A DNA stretch of 64,000 bases from a bacterium (GTDB taxonomy: Bacteria; Bacteroidota; Ignavibacteria; SZUA-365), in the NCBI GenBank assembly GCA_020444325.1, contig JAHLLD010000001.1, positions 248,001 to 312,000 on the forward strand, written 5' to 3'. The notes below the pieces were generated by a model that did not search any database, was not told the DNA's origin, and saw only the letters and a list, made by a program, of their open reading frames with translations. Each line of letters starts with the position of its first letter. The first letter of the stretch is position 1. Positions 34,413 to 42,250 of this stretch are shown piece by piece. The translations under genes were made by a program, and so were the position numbers.

Positions 34413-36341
34413 ATGCGCCTGATCGTTACCCTCTTCCTTCTCGCCTTTATCTCTACACAGACCTTTGCACAGGACAGTACCTGGTTCCGCATCATTTCGC
34501 AGGATGTCGGTTTCGGAAATGACACCAAGGCCCTGCGTATCAATGCCGCGGATTTCAACGGTGATCATTATCCGGACATCGCCGTCGTTCGCAGCACCTA
34601 CAAACGGGGAGATATTCGCATTTATCTCAATGAACCCAATACGACGATGCCACCGGGTCCGACGCCGCCGCGCCGTTTTACGGACTGGACGCAGCAGAGC
34701 GGCATCAACCAGCATCCTTCACTCGACACCACGAAGAAATCAGAATGTATTTCGTTCGGTGACATGGACAATGACGGCGACCTCGACGTCATCAACGGTG
34801 TCTGGATGTACAACACGAACATCCCCTTTCGAGAGGACCGTTGCGAGGTCATGCTCAATGACGGCAACGCGGTATTCTCGCATGTGGCAAACGATGGTTT
34901 CGAAGATCTCGTCGATCCGCAAGACCCGCAGTGGGCAATCAGCGCTTCGGGTTTCTCCTACCTTGATTACGATTTTGACGGCATCCTTGATGTGTATGTC
35001 GCCGCATACTGGCGCACCCCAAATGGACCCTTCCATCCCGATCGCCTGATGAAAGGCAACGGCGACGGCACATTCACCAACGTCTCGCAAGATGCCCGCA
35101 TCACCCTGTCCTGGCCCATGCAGGGAGCATCGGTGACGGACTGGAACAACGACGGCTGGCCCGATGTGATGACGTCGCCCTACTGCCGCAGTAACGGCAG
35201 CCTCATGCGCAACGAGCAGAACGGCAAGTTCCGCGAGGTGGGTCCCATGGTCGGCTACAACGCCCGCACGCTGCAGGGCGACAACGGACAGAACCTCTGC
35301 CAGTGGGGCGCCTACCCGTACGACTACGACAACGACGGGGATATGGACGTGCTGCAGGTGCTGGTGCACGGCGGACTCGATTCCGGTGAAGGACGCACGA
35401 CGATCTCGCGCAACCTGGGTCCCGAAAACGACTACAAGCTCGTGCAGGAACTGGTGCGCCTGCATCGCAAAGACCCGCAGTCCTACCACCTCGGCAACAT
35501 GGACGCCCAGTGGATTGACATGAACAATGACATGCTCGCCGACATCATCATCACCGAGTGTGAATATCTCGATGCGACGGACAGGCCATACTTCTATCTG
35601 CAGGCGCAGGACAACCAGTTCTATGACATTACGCCGGATCTCGGACTCATCGGGAAGATCCGCAGTCCCCACTCGCTCGAAGCCCTCGACTATGACCGCG
35701 ATGGCGACTACGATATCGTCATGAACTCCAACCACTTCTCTGCGCAGGGTAACACCGACCGTGCCGACATGGTCTTCCTCGAGAACCGTATCGGAAATCA
35801 GAATAACTGGATCGGCGTGCAGTTGACGGGTCCTGCAGGCGTGAACCGCACTGCCGTCGGTGCGCGCGTGTACGTGTATGCCGGTGGTGTGCGGCAGATG
35901 CGCGAGGTACAGGCGGGACGCGGACATTTTTCCGGCCAGCAGCCACTGGAACTGCTTTTCGGTCTCGCACAGAACACCGTAGTCGACAGTATCGTCGTGC
36001 GCTGGCCGCGGCAGCCTTTCGCTCACACAACATTGACCGCCGTACCGGTCAACCAGTATATTGACATCGATGGCAGTGTGCTCTCCGCGGGTGATCCTCC
36101 CGCAGCCGGAAATCTGACGCTCGACATCTTCCCGCAGCCCGTCAGCGACCTGCTTCAGCTGCGCAGCAATGCCGGTGTGGGTGCCACTGTTCAGCTCTTC
36201 AACGCACTCGGACAGCAGGTGTACACCGGTCCCGCCTCCGCAGCATGGATCGATGTCTCCCGGCTGCGTCCCGGCATGTACCTGCTGCGCCTGGAAAACG
36301 GCAGCGAGGTTCGGAGCCAGCGCGTCTGCATCGTCCGCTGA
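34413..36341 (+). CDS. Secreted FG-GAP/ASPIC-UnbV (CRTAC1-type) protein with T9SS sorting domain
   Basis: ATG 34413 follows CGGAGG and begins a signal peptide (IVTLFLLAFISTQTFAQ). FG-GAP/VCBS-type repeats with calcium-binding aspartates are plain: DFNGDHYPD, DMDNDGDLD, DYDFDGILD, DWNNDGWPD, DYDNDGDMD and DYDRDGDYD. A UnbV/ASPIC domain (about 460-550, NRTAVGARVYVYAGG) and a T9SS C-terminal domain (IFPQPVSD, VQLFNALGQQ, LRPGMYLLRL) follow. The architecture matches CRTAC1-like integrin-type propellers; the ligand is unknown. Confidence 0.94.
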   Translation: MRLIVTLFLLAFISTQTFAQDSTWFRIISQDVGFGNDTKALRINAADFNGDHYPDIAVVRSTYKRGDIRIYLNEPNTTMPPGPTPPRRFTDWTQQSGINQHPSLDTTKKSECISFGDMDNDGDLDVINGVWMYNTNIPFREDRCEVMLNDGNAVFSHVANDGFEDLVDPQDPQWAISASGFSYLDYDFDGILDVYVAAYWRTPNGPFHPDRLMKGNGDGTFTNVSQDARITLSWPMQGASVTDWNNDGWPDVMTSPYCRSNGSLMRNEQNGKFREVGPMVGYNARTLQGDNGQNLCQWGAYPYDYDNDGDMDVLQVLVHGGLDSGEGRTTISRNLGPENDYKLVQELVRLHRKDPQSYHLGNMDAQWIDMNNDMLADIIITECEYLDATDRPYFYLQAQDNQFYDITPDLGLIGKIRSPHSLEALDYDRDGDYDIVMNSNHFSAQGNTDRADMVFLENRIGNQNNWIGVQLTGPAGVNRTAVGARVYVYAGGVRQMREVQAGRGHFSGQQPLELLFGLAQNTVVDSIVVRWPRQPFAHTTLTAVPVNQYIDIDGSVLSAGDPPAAGNLTLDIFPQPVSDLLQLRSNAGVGATVQLFNALGQQVYTGPASAAWIDVSRLRPGMYLLRLENGSEVRSQRVCIVR

Positions 36342-36359
36342 TTTTTGAGCGAGAACATG

Positions 36360-36391
36360 AAGGACCGTCTTAAAAGGACGGTCCTTCTTCT
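36360..36391 (+). terminator. Intrinsic terminator overlapping the end of the convergent gene
   Basis: AAGGACCGTC (36360-36369) pairs with GACGGTCCTT (36377-36386), followed by CTTCTTT. The right arm also encodes the last codons of the minus-strand gene at 36370-36762, so one sequence serves as terminator and coding end. Confidence 0.8.
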
Positions 36392-36762
36392 TTGCGCACA
36401 AACCATCTTCGCGCCACAATGGCGCGAAGCAGCAGCCAGAGTAGCGCGGAGAAAAGCAGGATATACAATCCGAAAAGTGTGCTGTTGAAGGAAATCAGTA
36501 TGCCCTGCGCAATGATGGCCGGTGAAATATCGGTGGCCTGCAGAATTGCCGTTGCCGCCTGATACAGTCCCGTCAACTGCGCCGCAACACCGATCAGCAC
36601 TGCGGCGAAACCCAGGTACAGCACGGTGTTGATCTGCGAACGTTCGACGGGCAATCCGCGCAAGCTTCGTGCAGCGCGCATTAGCGTAAGCAGCAATGCG
36701 GCGCAGCCGAACAGCAGTATCAGGTACATGAACGGTCCCCCGTTCGCGATAAATGTATTCAT
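36370..36762 (-). CDS. Small MotA/TolQ/ExbB-like membrane protein
   Basis: ATG 36762 is preceded by AAGGAG at good spacing; the longer frame to 36975 lacks support. The 130 residues contain three hydrophobic helices (about 9-27, 45-65, 85-115). The arrangement (one short N-terminal helix, then two long helices with NTVLYLGFAAVLIGVAAQLTG and a serine/asparagine-containing last helix) resembles MotA/TolQ/ExbB proton-channel subunits, but no partner ExbD/MotB gene is nearby. The family call is tentative. Confidence 0.7.
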   Translation of the reverse strand: MNTFIANGGPFMYLILLFGCAALLLTLMRAARSLRGLPVERSQINTVLYLGFAAVLIGVAAQLTGLYQAATAILQATDISPAIIAQGILISFNSTLFGLYILLFSALLWLLLRAIVARRWFVRKEEGPSF

Positions 36763-37044
36763 GATGAGCTCCTTGAGAGATGGTGCATGAAAAGGTGTGT
36801 CGATGAGTGTTCGTGTGCTCAGTGACATGACATTGTCGTCCGTCTTGTTGCCGACCTGGAGGAAACATACCATCGTGGAAACACCTGTTGTGGGAAATGC
36901 GCCGGATGTCTGCCGTCGCGCGCAATACGTGAGCCGAATCGCGACAGACGCCGTTTGACGTCGGCATTGCGCCACTCATCCCTCGTCCGCATACACTGAT
37001 CGCATTTCTTACCTTCGCAATGAGCTACAGTGTAGATTGTTGCC

Positions 37045-38169
37045 ATGCACGTATACGATGAACATACCGGTAACGGTGAGATCCCGGAGGCGTCCCTCCC
37101 TCTTCGCCTTCTCTTCCACCTTCTTTTCTGGCTGCTCGCCATGGGAATCATGTACCTGCTGTACGCGCGCCTGCTAGACAGCGGAAGCGCCGCGGCGTTC
37201 GTCCTTCTCTACACCCTGCCCGTGTACATCACGACAGTCTATGTCACGACTGGAATAACCATCCCCCGCACACTGCTTCGCCGCCGTTATGCGCGTTTCC
37301 TGCTGTACAGTGCATACACGGTACTGGGTGTGTTTTTCCTTCTCATTGTCGAATTCTTCCTGCTCGTACTCGGCGTGCTGCCGCTTCCTCCCCTGCAGGG
37401 ATACACACCCCCACGCAACGCGGTCGACATTGTCGTGCTCTCGGCCGGCATCTTCGTGGTCACGCTGATGGCATCGGTGATCACGCTGCTCAGGCACTGG
37501 TATGCGGCCGACCGGCGGACGCAGAGACTGCGGCAGGAACGGCTCACTGCCGAGCTGGCCATGCTGCGCTCACAAGTGCATCCGCATTTCCTTTTCAATA
37601 CGCTGAACAATCTGTATGCACTCACGCTGCAGAAATCGGACCGTGCATCCGAGGTCGTCCTCAAGCTTTCGGAATTGCTGGATTACATGCTCTATGAGAG
37701 CCGCAACGAATTCGTCTCCGTCGAGCGTGAAGTCCGTCTGCTGGAACATTACCTCGACCTCGAGCGCATGCGTCATGGTCCCCGGGTACGCATCAGCTGG
37801 GAGAACGATCTCCGCGCAGCACTGCCCGTCGCTCCGCTGCTTTTCCTTCCCATTGTGGAAAACTGTTTCAAGCACGGAGTGAGCAGGGACAGTGGCGATG
37901 CCTGGGTGGAAGTTGCACTTCGCGCAGGCAGTTCGGACATTCACTTCGAGGCGCGTAACAGTCTGCCTGCGGAACGCGAAGCATCAAAGCAGCAAGCGCC
38001 GGGAAGCGATGCGACGGAAAACGACGCGGCGGGTAGTGGCGGTATCGGACTGCGCAATGTGCGTGAGCGGCTGAACCTGCTGTATCCCGGACGCCATGAT
38101 TTTTCCTTGACGACAACCGGCAATGTGTTTGAGGTCCGCCTCGATCTCTATCGTCTTTCAGAACAGTGA
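37045..38169 (+). CDS. LytS/YehU-family sensor histidine kinase
   Basis: Four N-terminal membrane helices (about 21-41, 49-69, 86-110, 128-150) precede a His_kinase domain with QVHPHFLFNTLNNL (H181 is the phospho-acceptor) and a HATPase (PIVENCFKHG, GIGLRNVRERL). It lacks a separate sensor domain, so the membrane part is the likely sensor. It is 10 bp upstream of its LytTR response regulator and lies divergently to the MotA-like gene. Confidence 0.93.
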   Translation: MHVYDEHTGNGEIPEASLPLRLLFHLLFWLLAMGIMYLLYARLLDSGSAAAFVLLYTLPVYITTVYVTTGITIPRTLLRRRYARFLLYSAYTVLGVFFLLIVEFFLLVLGVLPLPPLQGYTPPRNAVDIVVLSAGIFVVTLMASVITLLRHWYAADRRTQRLRQERLTAELAMLRSQVHPHFLFNTLNNLYALTLQKSDRASEVVLKLSELLDYMLYESRNEFVSVEREVRLLEHYLDLERMRHGPRVRISWENDLRAALPVAPLLFLPIVENCFKHGVSRDSGDAWVEVALRAGSSDIHFEARNSLPAEREASKQQAPGSDATENDAAGSGGIGLRNVRERLNLLYPGRHDFSLTTTGNVFEVRLDLYRLSEQ

Positions 38170-38179
38170 AGGTACCAGC

Positions 38180-38893
38180 GTGCCCGTTTCCTGCATGGTC
38201 GTTGATGACGAACCGCTGGCGAGAGAAGTGCTCGCCGCACATATCGCGCGCGTCGACACCCTTGCGCTGCAGGCGCAGTGCGAATCGGCTGACGAAGCCT
38301 TTTCCCGGCTGCAGAAGTCGCGCATCGATCTGCTGTTTCTCGATATCGAGATGCCGGGACTGAGCGGACTCGGACTGCTGCGATCCCTGCGCAATCCCCC
38401 TTCCGTCATCATCACGACGGCACACCGTGATTACGCGGTGGAAGGCTTCGACCTCGACGTCACCGATTACCTGCTGAAACCGATTTCCTTCGAGCGCTTT
38501 CTGCGCGCGGTGGAAAAGTACTTCGCGACTAAGGAGCAGCGCGACCGCGTGGATGCGGCGCCGCAGGCGGAAGAGGATGTGATCATGCTCAGGGCGGACC
38601 GCAAAATGCATCGCGTGCCGCTCAGCGACATCCTCTACCTCGAGAGCATGAAAGACTACGTGCGTGTGCGCACAACGCAGGGAAGTATCACCGTGCGCAG
38701 TACCATTGCGGCGCTTGAGCAGGAGCTTCCCGAAGGACGTTTCCTGCGCATTCATCGCGGCATCATCGTTGCCATCGCGCGCATCGACGCCTTCACGACG
38801 CACAGTGTGGAGATCGGTACGCATGAGCTGACTATCGGACGCAATTACCGGGCAGCGGCATTGCAGGTTCTTCAAAACACAAAGGAAATCTGA
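38180..38893 (+). CDS. LytTR-family response regulator
   Basis: GTG 38180 is preceded by GAAGGT and gives MPVSCMVVDDEPLAREVL. The receiver has D55 (LLFLDIEMPG) and a Lys in DYLLKPI; the C-terminal LytTR DNA-binding domain (about 130-235) has YLESMKDYVRVRT, FLRIHRGIIVAI and a GRNY end. It follows the LytS kinase with 10-bp spacing, a standard pair. Targets are unknown. Confidence 0.94.
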   Translation: MPVSCMVVDDEPLAREVLAAHIARVDTLALQAQCESADEAFSRLQKSRIDLLFLDIEMPGLSGLGLLRSLRNPPSVIITTAHRDYAVEGFDLDVTDYLLKPISFERFLRAVEKYFATKEQRDRVDAAPQAEEDVIMLRADRKMHRVPLSDILYLESMKDYVRVRTTQGSITVRSTIAALEQELPEGRFLRIHRGIIVAIARIDAFTTHSVEIGTHELTIGRNYRAAALQVLQNTKEI

Positions 38894-38900
38894 GCAGCTG

Positions 38901-39638
38901 ATGTCCCTCACCCGCGCAGCACAGCTGATACGCAATGCCGGACACCTGACTGCCTTCACGGGCGCGGGCATTTCCGTGGAAAGCGGCATCCCGCCCTTCC
39001 GGGGGAATGACGGACTCTGGAGCCGCTACGACCCGCGCAGCCTGGACATCGAGTATTTCCATGCGCACACGGAAGCAGCCTGGCGCGTCATCCGGGAAAT
39101 TTTCTACGATTTCTTCGGGGAAGCGCGTCCCAACGATGCCCATATCGTGCTTGCGGAACTCGAGCGGCAGGGGATGCTAAGGGCGGTGATCACACAGAAC
39201 ATCGACAACCTGCATCAGGAAGCCGGGAGCGAAAAGGTGATCGAGTTTCACGGGAATTCACAGGTGCTGCTCTGCCTCGATTGCGGTGTGCGGACTCCCG
39301 CCAGCAATGTGGACCTCCGGCAGCTGCCTCCGCACTGCAGCTGCGGGGGACTTTTCAAACCTGATTTCGTGTTTTTCGGGGAAATGATACCGGATGAGGC
39401 CCGGAGGGCGGCGTTCCGGCAGGCGGAGCTGTCAGATGTATTTTTACTGATTGGAACGACGGGTGAGGTGATGCCGGCGAATCTCGTGCCGGAGGAAGCA
39501 AAGCGCCGCGGAGCCGCTATCATCGAAGTGAATACCGAGCCATCCCTTTACACCCACCGCATAACGGATATTTTTCTCGAGGGAAAAGCGGCCGCGGTCA
39601 TGCGCGGCCTGGCTGATGAGGTGAAGCGCACGGGATAA
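38901..39638 (+). CDS. cobB: Sirtuin NAD-dependent protein deacylase
   Basis: The Rossmann motif GAGIS (res 21-25), FRG, the QNIDNLH loop and catalytic H117 (EFHGN) are present. Four zinc cysteines C125, C128, C146 and C148 are in place although the last two are closely spaced (CSC). The protein removes acyl groups from lysines using NAD. It begins 7 bp after the LytTR regulator, which may place it in the same transcript. Acyl preference cannot be decided; a clear Y-x-x-R class III signature is not obvious. Confidence 0.94.
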   Translation: MSLTRAAQLIRNAGHLTAFTGAGISVESGIPPFRGNDGLWSRYDPRSLDIEYFHAHTEAAWRVIREIFYDFFGEARPNDAHIVLAELERQGMLRAVITQNIDNLHQEAGSEKVIEFHGNSQVLLCLDCGVRTPASNVDLRQLPPHCSCGGLFKPDFVFFGEMIPDEARRAAFRQAELSDVFLLIGTTGEVMPANLVPEEAKRRGAAIIEVNTEPSLYTHRITDIFLEGKAAAVMRGLADEVKRTG

Positions 39639-39647
39639 TGGCGTGCA

Positions 39648-39962
39648 TCAGCGCAGGAAATACACCGCGACGATAATTCCGAAGAGAACGATGCCTGCAA
39701 CCACCGAGATAATAACATACTTCCTGCGCTCAGGAGGAATGATATCGACCGGTCCGGCATCGGGAAGATGCTTCTTCACCCAGATCTGTCCCAGCGCGAT
39801 GCCATAGGTGACACCGGTTCCCGCCCCGATTGCGATACCGATCGCGAGATTCTTGAGAGCGAGACCAAGTGGAATCCCGATCGCCACACCGTACAGCATC
39901 CCCATGATCAGTCCCCTCTGCTGCCAGTACTCCACGGTTTTTTTCTTTTCGTCGTTACTCAT
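39648..39962 (-). CDS. Conserved hypothetical small membrane protein
   Basis: A 104-residue protein with a charged N-terminus (MSNDEKKKTVEYWQQRG), two adjoining glycine-rich helices (about 18-58, GxxxG-type packing), a basic loop and a final helix (IISVVAGIVLFGIIVAVYFL). I do not recognise a family. It is convergent with the sirtuin gene, 9 bp apart. Confidence 0.7.
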   Translation of the reverse strand: MSNDEKKKTVEYWQQRGLIMGMLYGVAIGIPLGLALKNLAIGIAIGAGTGVTYGIALGQIWVKKHLPDAGPVDIIPPERRKYVIISVVAGIVLFGIIVAVYFLR

Positions 39963-40080
39963 GCTTTTATCTCATTAATAAACAGGCCTTCCCTCTAAAC
40001 GGGGAAATTCCTGATTTGTTGCAACGGTTGCTGGATTGCACGTCATCCAGTATCCGTTTCAGAATCTGCAATAACCGATA

Positions 40081-40503
40081 TCAGGTCGTTGCGGCAGCGG
40101 CATCCTCAGGCTTCTTCACGATGATTCCGAGAAGCACACCGGCGAGGAGTCCCTGGACGGTGGAGCCGAGGAACCAGCCGAAGGCCATCCAGTACGGGAT
40201 GGGCATGTACGCGTAGGTGCCGTAGCCCATTGCCGTACCGACACCGAGACCGAAGAGCAGTCCGTAGATGACAGCATTCTTCATGTTCTTCGGCTTGATC
40301 AGCCATCCGTAGACGGCAACGAAGAAGAACGCGGAAATGAAGCTCGCAAGGTAGCCCGAGGCGAATTTCACTTCGGCCATCGGACGCCACAGCTCTTTCG
40401 TCTGTTCGTACATGGCGCCGAGTAGCAGTCCGTGAATCACGAAATCGAGACCTGCCCAGAGAATGAAAACGGCGAGAGCGGCAAGCAGGATGCGCAGGAA
40501 CAT
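40081..40503 (-). CDS. Conserved hypothetical four-helix membrane protein
   Basis: The 140 residues carry four hydrophobic segments. An N-terminal FILWAGLDFVIHGLLL is followed by the polar stretch MYEQTKELWRPMAEVK between the first two helices, a pattern I associate with a conserved but uncharacterised bacterial family. The second half is glycine-rich (YGLLFGLGVGTAMGYGTYAYMPIPYW). The gene stands alone. Confidence 0.75.
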   Translation of the reverse strand: MFLRILLAALAVFILWAGLDFVIHGLLLGAMYEQTKELWRPMAEVKFASGYLASFISAFFFVAVYGWLIKPKNMKNAVIYGLLFGLGVGTAMGYGTYAYMPIPYWMAFGWFLGSTVQGLLAGVLLGIIVKKPEDAAAATT

Positions 40504-40589
40504 GGGGACTCCTGTGAAATGATGGATCGGTGGGGGATGCAGGGAATATATCCTTCCATATCCCTGCGATCAAGCGTTCGAGCACCAGG

Positions 40590-40633
40590 GAGCAAACAGA
40601 ACGCCCCGCGCTGCGTGGGGAGCAGGCGGGGCG
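40590..40633 (-). terminator. Intrinsic terminator after ilvE
   Basis: CGCCCCGC (40602-40609) pairs with GCGGGGCG (40626-40633). On the minus strand the stem is followed by TTCTGTTTG. It lies 25 bp past the ilvE stop. Confidence 0.6.
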
Positions 40634-40658
40634 CTGGAAAACCTGGTTGGCGAAAGGG

Positions 40659-41750
40659 TCAGGCGGGGATTTCCTCACCAATGTCGATATGCTCGACCCA
40701 GCCGAAGGGATCCTCGAGTTCGCCGTACTGAATACCCGTGATGGTATCGTAGAATTTCTGGGCGACGGGACCGATTGTGCCGCCATTAATCTTGATCGCC
40801 TCGTCGCGGTAGACAAGTTCGCCGACCGGGGAAATCACTGCGGCGGTGCCGGTACCAAAGGCTTCCTTGAGCGTACCGTCGCGGTGGGCGGACATGATTT
40901 CCTCGATGGAAATGCCGCGCTCGGAAACCTTCATGCCCCAGTGGCGGGCCAGTTGCAGGACGGAGTCGCGGGTGATGCCCGGCAGAATGGAACCCTGATC
41001 GAGCGGCGGTGTGATCAGTTCGTCACCGATCAGGAACATGATATTCATGGCACCGATTTCATCGACCAGCTCGCGGGAAACGGCTTCGAGGAAAAGTACC
41101 TGCGCGAAGCCTTCCGCTTTCGCTTCCATACCCGCACGCAGACTGGCGGCGTAATTCGCTGCGGTTTTCGCCTGTCCCACACCACCACGCACTGCGCGCA
41201 CATGCTGCTCGTCCACTTTGATACGCACCGGGTTGATGCCCTCCGCGTAGTACGAAGCCACCGGCGAAGTGATGACGAGGAAGCGATACTTGTCCGACGC
41301 ATGCACGCCGAGGAAGTTGCCCGTACCGAAGGAAAGGGGACGGATGTAGAGCGAGTGTCCGCGTTCGCGGGGAATGAAATCCTGATCGAGCTTGACCAGC
41401 TCACGGATACCGTCCACGAACAGCTCTTCGTCCAGCGTCGGAATGCACACCGCCGTGGCGGAATTGTTCATACGCTTCGCGTTCATGTAGGGACGGAAGA
41501 GATTGAGTCCGCCCTTGGCGGAGCGATAGGCCTTCATGCCCTCGAAAATGGTCTGCCCGTAATGCAGCGTGCAGTTGGCGGGATCGATGGACATCGGGGC
41601 ATACGGCTCGATGCGTGGTTCCCCCCAGGCTCCGTCGGCATAGTCGACCACGAACATGTGGTCAGACATGTACCGGCCGAAACCGAGATTATCGTAGGGA
41701 ATGTCGTGAATACGCGTACGTTCTGCCCGGGTAATCTTCAGGTTTTCCAT
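40659..41750 (-). CDS. ilvE: Branched-chain amino-acid aminotransferase (fold-type IV)
   Basis: The 363 residues match the longer, eukaryote-like BCAT group. PLP lysine is K195 in GGVGQAKTAANY. YIRPLSFGTG, the GTGTAAVISPVG motif and the EAVSRELVDEIGAMNI stretch are conserved. It performs the last step of valine, leucine and isoleucine synthesis or the first step of their breakdown. A GlsB/YeaQ-type gene precedes it by 15 bp on the same strand. Confidence 0.96.
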   Translation of the reverse strand: MENLKITRAERTRIHDIPYDNLGFGRYMSDHMFVVDYADGAWGEPRIEPYAPMSIDPANCTLHYGQTIFEGMKAYRSAKGGLNLFRPYMNAKRMNNSATAVCIPTLDEELFVDGIRELVKLDQDFIPRERGHSLYIRPLSFGTGNFLGVHASDKYRFLVITSPVASYYAEGINPVRIKVDEQHVRAVRGGVGQAKTAANYAASLRAGMEAKAEGFAQVLFLEAVSRELVDEIGAMNIMFLIGDELITPPLDQGSILPGITRDSVLQLARHWGMKVSERGISIEEIMSAHRDGTLKEAFGTGTAAVISPVGELVYRDEAIKINGGTIGPVAQKFYDTITGIQYGELEDPFGWVEHIDIGEEIPA

Positions 41751-41765
41751 AACAACTCCTTAAAG

Positions 41766-42023
41766 CTATTTTTTTGACCCACCGAAAAAGGAGGCGATCC
41801 AGAGAAAGACCACAGCTCCCGCAGTTGCCACAAACAGGCTCCATGCATTGAAACCCGTCACGGACTCCTCACCGAGATAGGAGAAAATCAGTCCCCCGAC
41901 GACGCTACCGATCACGCCGACAAAAACATTGAACAGGCAGCCTTTCTGCACGCCCACGCCCGTGACGTTTTTGGCGATCCAGCCTGCCAGTCCACCGAGA
42001 ATAATCCATCCCAGGATACCCAT
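41766..42023 (-). CDS. GlsB/YeaQ/YmgE-family stress-response membrane protein
   Basis: An 85-residue protein of three glycine-rich helices with the family text GWIILGGLAGWIAKN, FNVFVGVIGSVVGG and a C-terminal helix. The family is linked to stress responses but its action is unknown. It lies directly upstream of ilvE, probably co-transcribed. Confidence 0.92.
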   Translation of the reverse strand: MGILGWIILGGLAGWIAKNVTGVGVQKGCLFNVFVGVIGSVVGGLIFSYLGEESVTGFNAWSLFVATAGAVVFLWIASFFGGSKK

Positions 42024-42196
42024 TTCTTTACTCCTGTCCGGTTACAACGGGTGGGATATGAAATATAGCGCTCAGCGCCCGTGGAAGCAACGTTTCGCCC
42101 AACGCGCGAAGCGGAAAAGGACAACATCCAACCAGGTGGGAACTTTCAACACAAACATACATGTTGAGTATCTGTCTAGCATATAGAGCCATTTAC

Positions 42197-42225
42197 TTAG
42201 ACGCTTATTATACGGACGGTATGTT
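42197..42225 (+). promoter_or_regulatory. Possible sigma-70 promoter of the DUF4397 gene
   Basis: TTAGAC (42197-42202), 17-bp spacer and TATGTT (42220-42225), about 25 bp before the start codon. The region is AT-rich compared with its surroundings. Boxes are only partial matches. Confidence 0.35.
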
Positions 42226-42250
42226 TTACACTATCAAGAAAGAGTCCATC

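Noticed and set aside
34740-36419. 559-residue antisense frame opposite the FG-GAP/ASPIC gene
   Set aside because: The sense strand has clear FG-GAP, ASPIC and T9SS domains; the antisense protein has no recognisable motif and arises from GC-rich codon bias.
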